Positions 63,002 through 64,000 of a DNA stretch of 64,000 bases are shown one piece after another. The stretch spans positions 62,001 to 126,000 of the forward strand of contig CACJNF010000001.1 in assembly GCA_902594745.1 (NCBI GenBank), written 5' to 3'. Both the position numbers and the translations under genes were made by a program. The stretch is from an uncultured Bacteroidota bacterium (GTDB lineage: Bacteria; Bacteroidota; Bacteroidia; Flavobacteriales; Flavobacteriaceae). Each line of letters opens with the position of its first letter. The stretch's first letter is position 1. Under the pieces are notes generated by a model, which saw only the letters and a list, made by a program, of their open reading frames with translations, was not told the DNA's origin and did not search any database.

Positions 63002-63520
63002 ATGAAAAACATATATATACTTTTATTATCAATTTGCATGATTTCACTATCATGTGAAACACCAGATACGTCACCTCAAGTAATTGGTTTTACAACTAGT
63101 GAAGAGGGTAAAACTGATGTAGTTGCTGGTCCAGATGACATTAATGCAGTCTGGGAATCATATATTGATGCTCATAACTCCAGAGATACAGAGGGAATTA
63201 GAGCTCTAAATGCCGAAAATTTTTCAGCTTATGGTCCTGCAGGAGAAGTTGTAGAAGGTTCCGATGCACATGAAGAATTTTTAACTCAATGGTTTGAAAC
63301 AAATAACCCAAGATGGACTATTCAGTGGGCAATTTCTAATACTGGGGAAAATAACGAAGGACAAGTAGCTGATTTTGTTACAGCTGGTCATCAACTAATA
63401 TTAAATGTCGAAGGACAAGACATTACTGTTTATCAAGTTATTGATGCTATGATAAGTGATGGAAAAGTTGTAAACTTTAATGTTTATCAACAAGAGAGAG
63501 GTCAAGCTTCAAGTGAATAA
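63002..63520 (+). CDS. NTF2/SnoaL-like lipoprotein (172 aa)
   Basis: Signal LLLSICMISLSC gives a lipobox (Cys 18). NTF2-like fold: INAVWESYIDAHNSRDTEGIRALNAENFSAYG (helices), then QWFETNNPRWTIQWAISNT and a closing strand VIDAMISDGKVVNFNVYQ. It is a diverged relative of 56546-57034. Probably binds a small ligand or forms a dimeric scaffold; no catalytic residues are evident. Confidence 0.75.
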   Translation: MKNIYILLLSICMISLSCETPDTSPQVIGFTTSEEGKTDVVAGPDDINAVWESYIDAHNSRDTEGIRALNAENFSAYGPAGEVVEGSDAHEEFLTQWFETNNPRWTIQWAISNTGENNEGQVADFVTAGHQLILNVEGQDITVYQVIDAMISDGKVVNFNVYQQERGQASSE

Positions 63521-63600
63521 ATTAAATTTTATAATTTCTTTAAGAATATTCTAGGAATTTACTTATTAAATTTGGGCTCTTGACCTAGTCAAGTTAGTTA

Positions 63601-63634
63601 AAGTAAGGCCTCTTTCATTAGAGGTCTTCTACTT
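63601..63634 (+). terminator. Candidate hairpin downstream of the NTF2-like gene
   Basis: AAGTAAGGCCTCT - TTCATT - AGAGGTCTTCTACTT forms a stem with one G-U pair and a two-base bulge. It is placed about 80 bases after the stop and has no clear T tract, so it may be a terminator or an RNA element. The surrounding 63521-63698 stretch holds no other visible feature. Confidence 0.4.
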
Positions 63635-63698
63635 TACTGCTCTCCCATTATCTACTCCATCTTAGAATTTTTCATAAATTGCTATCAATCTAAACTAA

Positions 63699-63869
63699 TT
63701 GAGACAACTTTACTTGACTATATTGATAATAGCATCAATATCTTTAAATATAATATCATTAATGATAGGATTTGGGTTAATAAATGAATTTATAAACCCG
63801 TTAATTCTGTTTATAATTGGCACAACAATACTCATTTATGGTATTTTAAATTTATTATTTAGGAAATGA
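63699..63869 (+). CDS. Small two-TM protein (56 aa), absent from the ORF track
   Basis: From TTG 63699 it reads LRQLYLTILIIASISLNIIS, then LMIGFGLINEFINPLILFII and GTTILIYGILNLLFRK, two TM helices with a short loop. A later TTG (63714) would give 51 residues. Its stop overlaps the next ATG as ATGA, the coupling pattern seen elsewhere, which supports it being real. Confidence 0.4.
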   Translation: MRQLYLTILIIASISLNIISLMIGFGLINEFINPLILFIIGTTILIYGILNLLFRK

Positions 63870-64000
63870 TTAAAACCTATTACTTAATATTTAGTCTACT
63901 GTTTTTAAATTTATCATTTAGTCAAACATTTTATGATAGTAATGATCTAAAATACTATCTAGACTTTTCTAAAAAAACAGCAAATCTAAAGTTTCAAGAT
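63866..64000 (+). CDS. Secreted protein, 5' end only (partial at window edge)
   Basis: Opens with a signal peptide MIKTYYLIFSLLFLNLSFSQ, then TFYDSNDLKYYLDFSKKTAN. It runs off the window after 45 codons. Too short to assign. Coupled by ATGA to the small two-TM gene. Confidence 0.55.
   Translation, partial: MIKTYYLIFSLLFLNLSFSQTFYDSNDLKYYLDFSKKTANLKFQD

Noticed and set aside
1-64000. CRISPR arrays, tRNA/rRNA genes, insertion sequences and integrated elements
   Set aside because: No regularly spaced repeats, cloverleaf-like runs, transposase or integrase motifs were seen on reading through; short tRNAs could be missed without a covariance search.

Overview
The window looks like chromosomal DNA from a streamlined, very AT-rich member of the Bacteroidota, most likely a marine Flavobacteriales lineage. 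This is inferred from several signs: an LpxC-FabZ fusion; Bacteroidota-type -7 promoter boxes (TAnnTTTG) close to start codons; many lipoproteins with short Leu/Ile-rich signals ending in S-C or G-C; flavobacterial families such as DUF4834, a stand-alone proline dehydrogenase and a cluster-less endonuclease III; and almost no intergenic space. No marker-gene comparison was possible, so the taxon is an inference. No tRNA, rRNA, CRISPR, insertion sequence or phage module was seen, and no gene-free stretch exceeds about 210 bases.

Layout. 1-4800: the end of a 2-oxoacid dehydrogenase E1 gene, two DUF1569 paralogs, MscL, a tandemly duplicated run of InlB-repeat lipoproteins ending in a large FG-GAP lipoprotein, and a YbjQ-like protein. 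4801-11081 (minus): an envelope and core-metabolism operon, lpxD-lpxC/fabZ-lpxA-efp-sucD-fabG-SPFH, closed by a clear terminator. 11132-20905: tsaE, proline dehydrogenase, aroB, an Lrp regulator, an XRE regulator with a palindromic operator candidate, and the ferredoxin-ychF-parE-parC operon. 21020-33453: serC-serA, msrA, a LolD-like ATPase, a dihydroorotase homolog lacking its metal ligands, bcp, nth and uvrA. 33456-40099: a DUF4834-YfhO-flippase operon (cell-surface glycan or lipid work), a GNAT-like protein and mnmE.

40189-43639 is the most interesting accessory part. Two divergent three-gene membrane/lipoprotein cassettes share a 28-base spacer. The plus-strand cassette encodes a pentameric ligand-gated ion-channel-like protein with a lipobox, a PrsW-type intramembrane protease and a lipoprotein, all joined by 4-base ATGA overlaps. 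43647-59724 is mostly minus-strand accessory material: ThuA-like, bile-acid/sodium-symporter-like, DUF2237, DUF502, DUF2461, a PSMA-like M28 peptidase, two secreted alpha/beta hydrolases, an ACT protein, AMP nucleosidase, a tocopherol-cyclase-like protein and many small proteins. Several small proteins are absent from the ORF track but start on the stop codon of a neighbour. 59804-62981 is a coupled MFS transporter-rhodanese-amidase operon, followed by an NTF2-like lipoprotein and a partial secreted protein at the window edge.

Together the genes cover lipid A synthesis, envelope biogenesis, DNA topology and repair, serine synthesis and redox repair. Interspersed are uncharacterised envelope cassettes whose translational coupling suggests they act as units.
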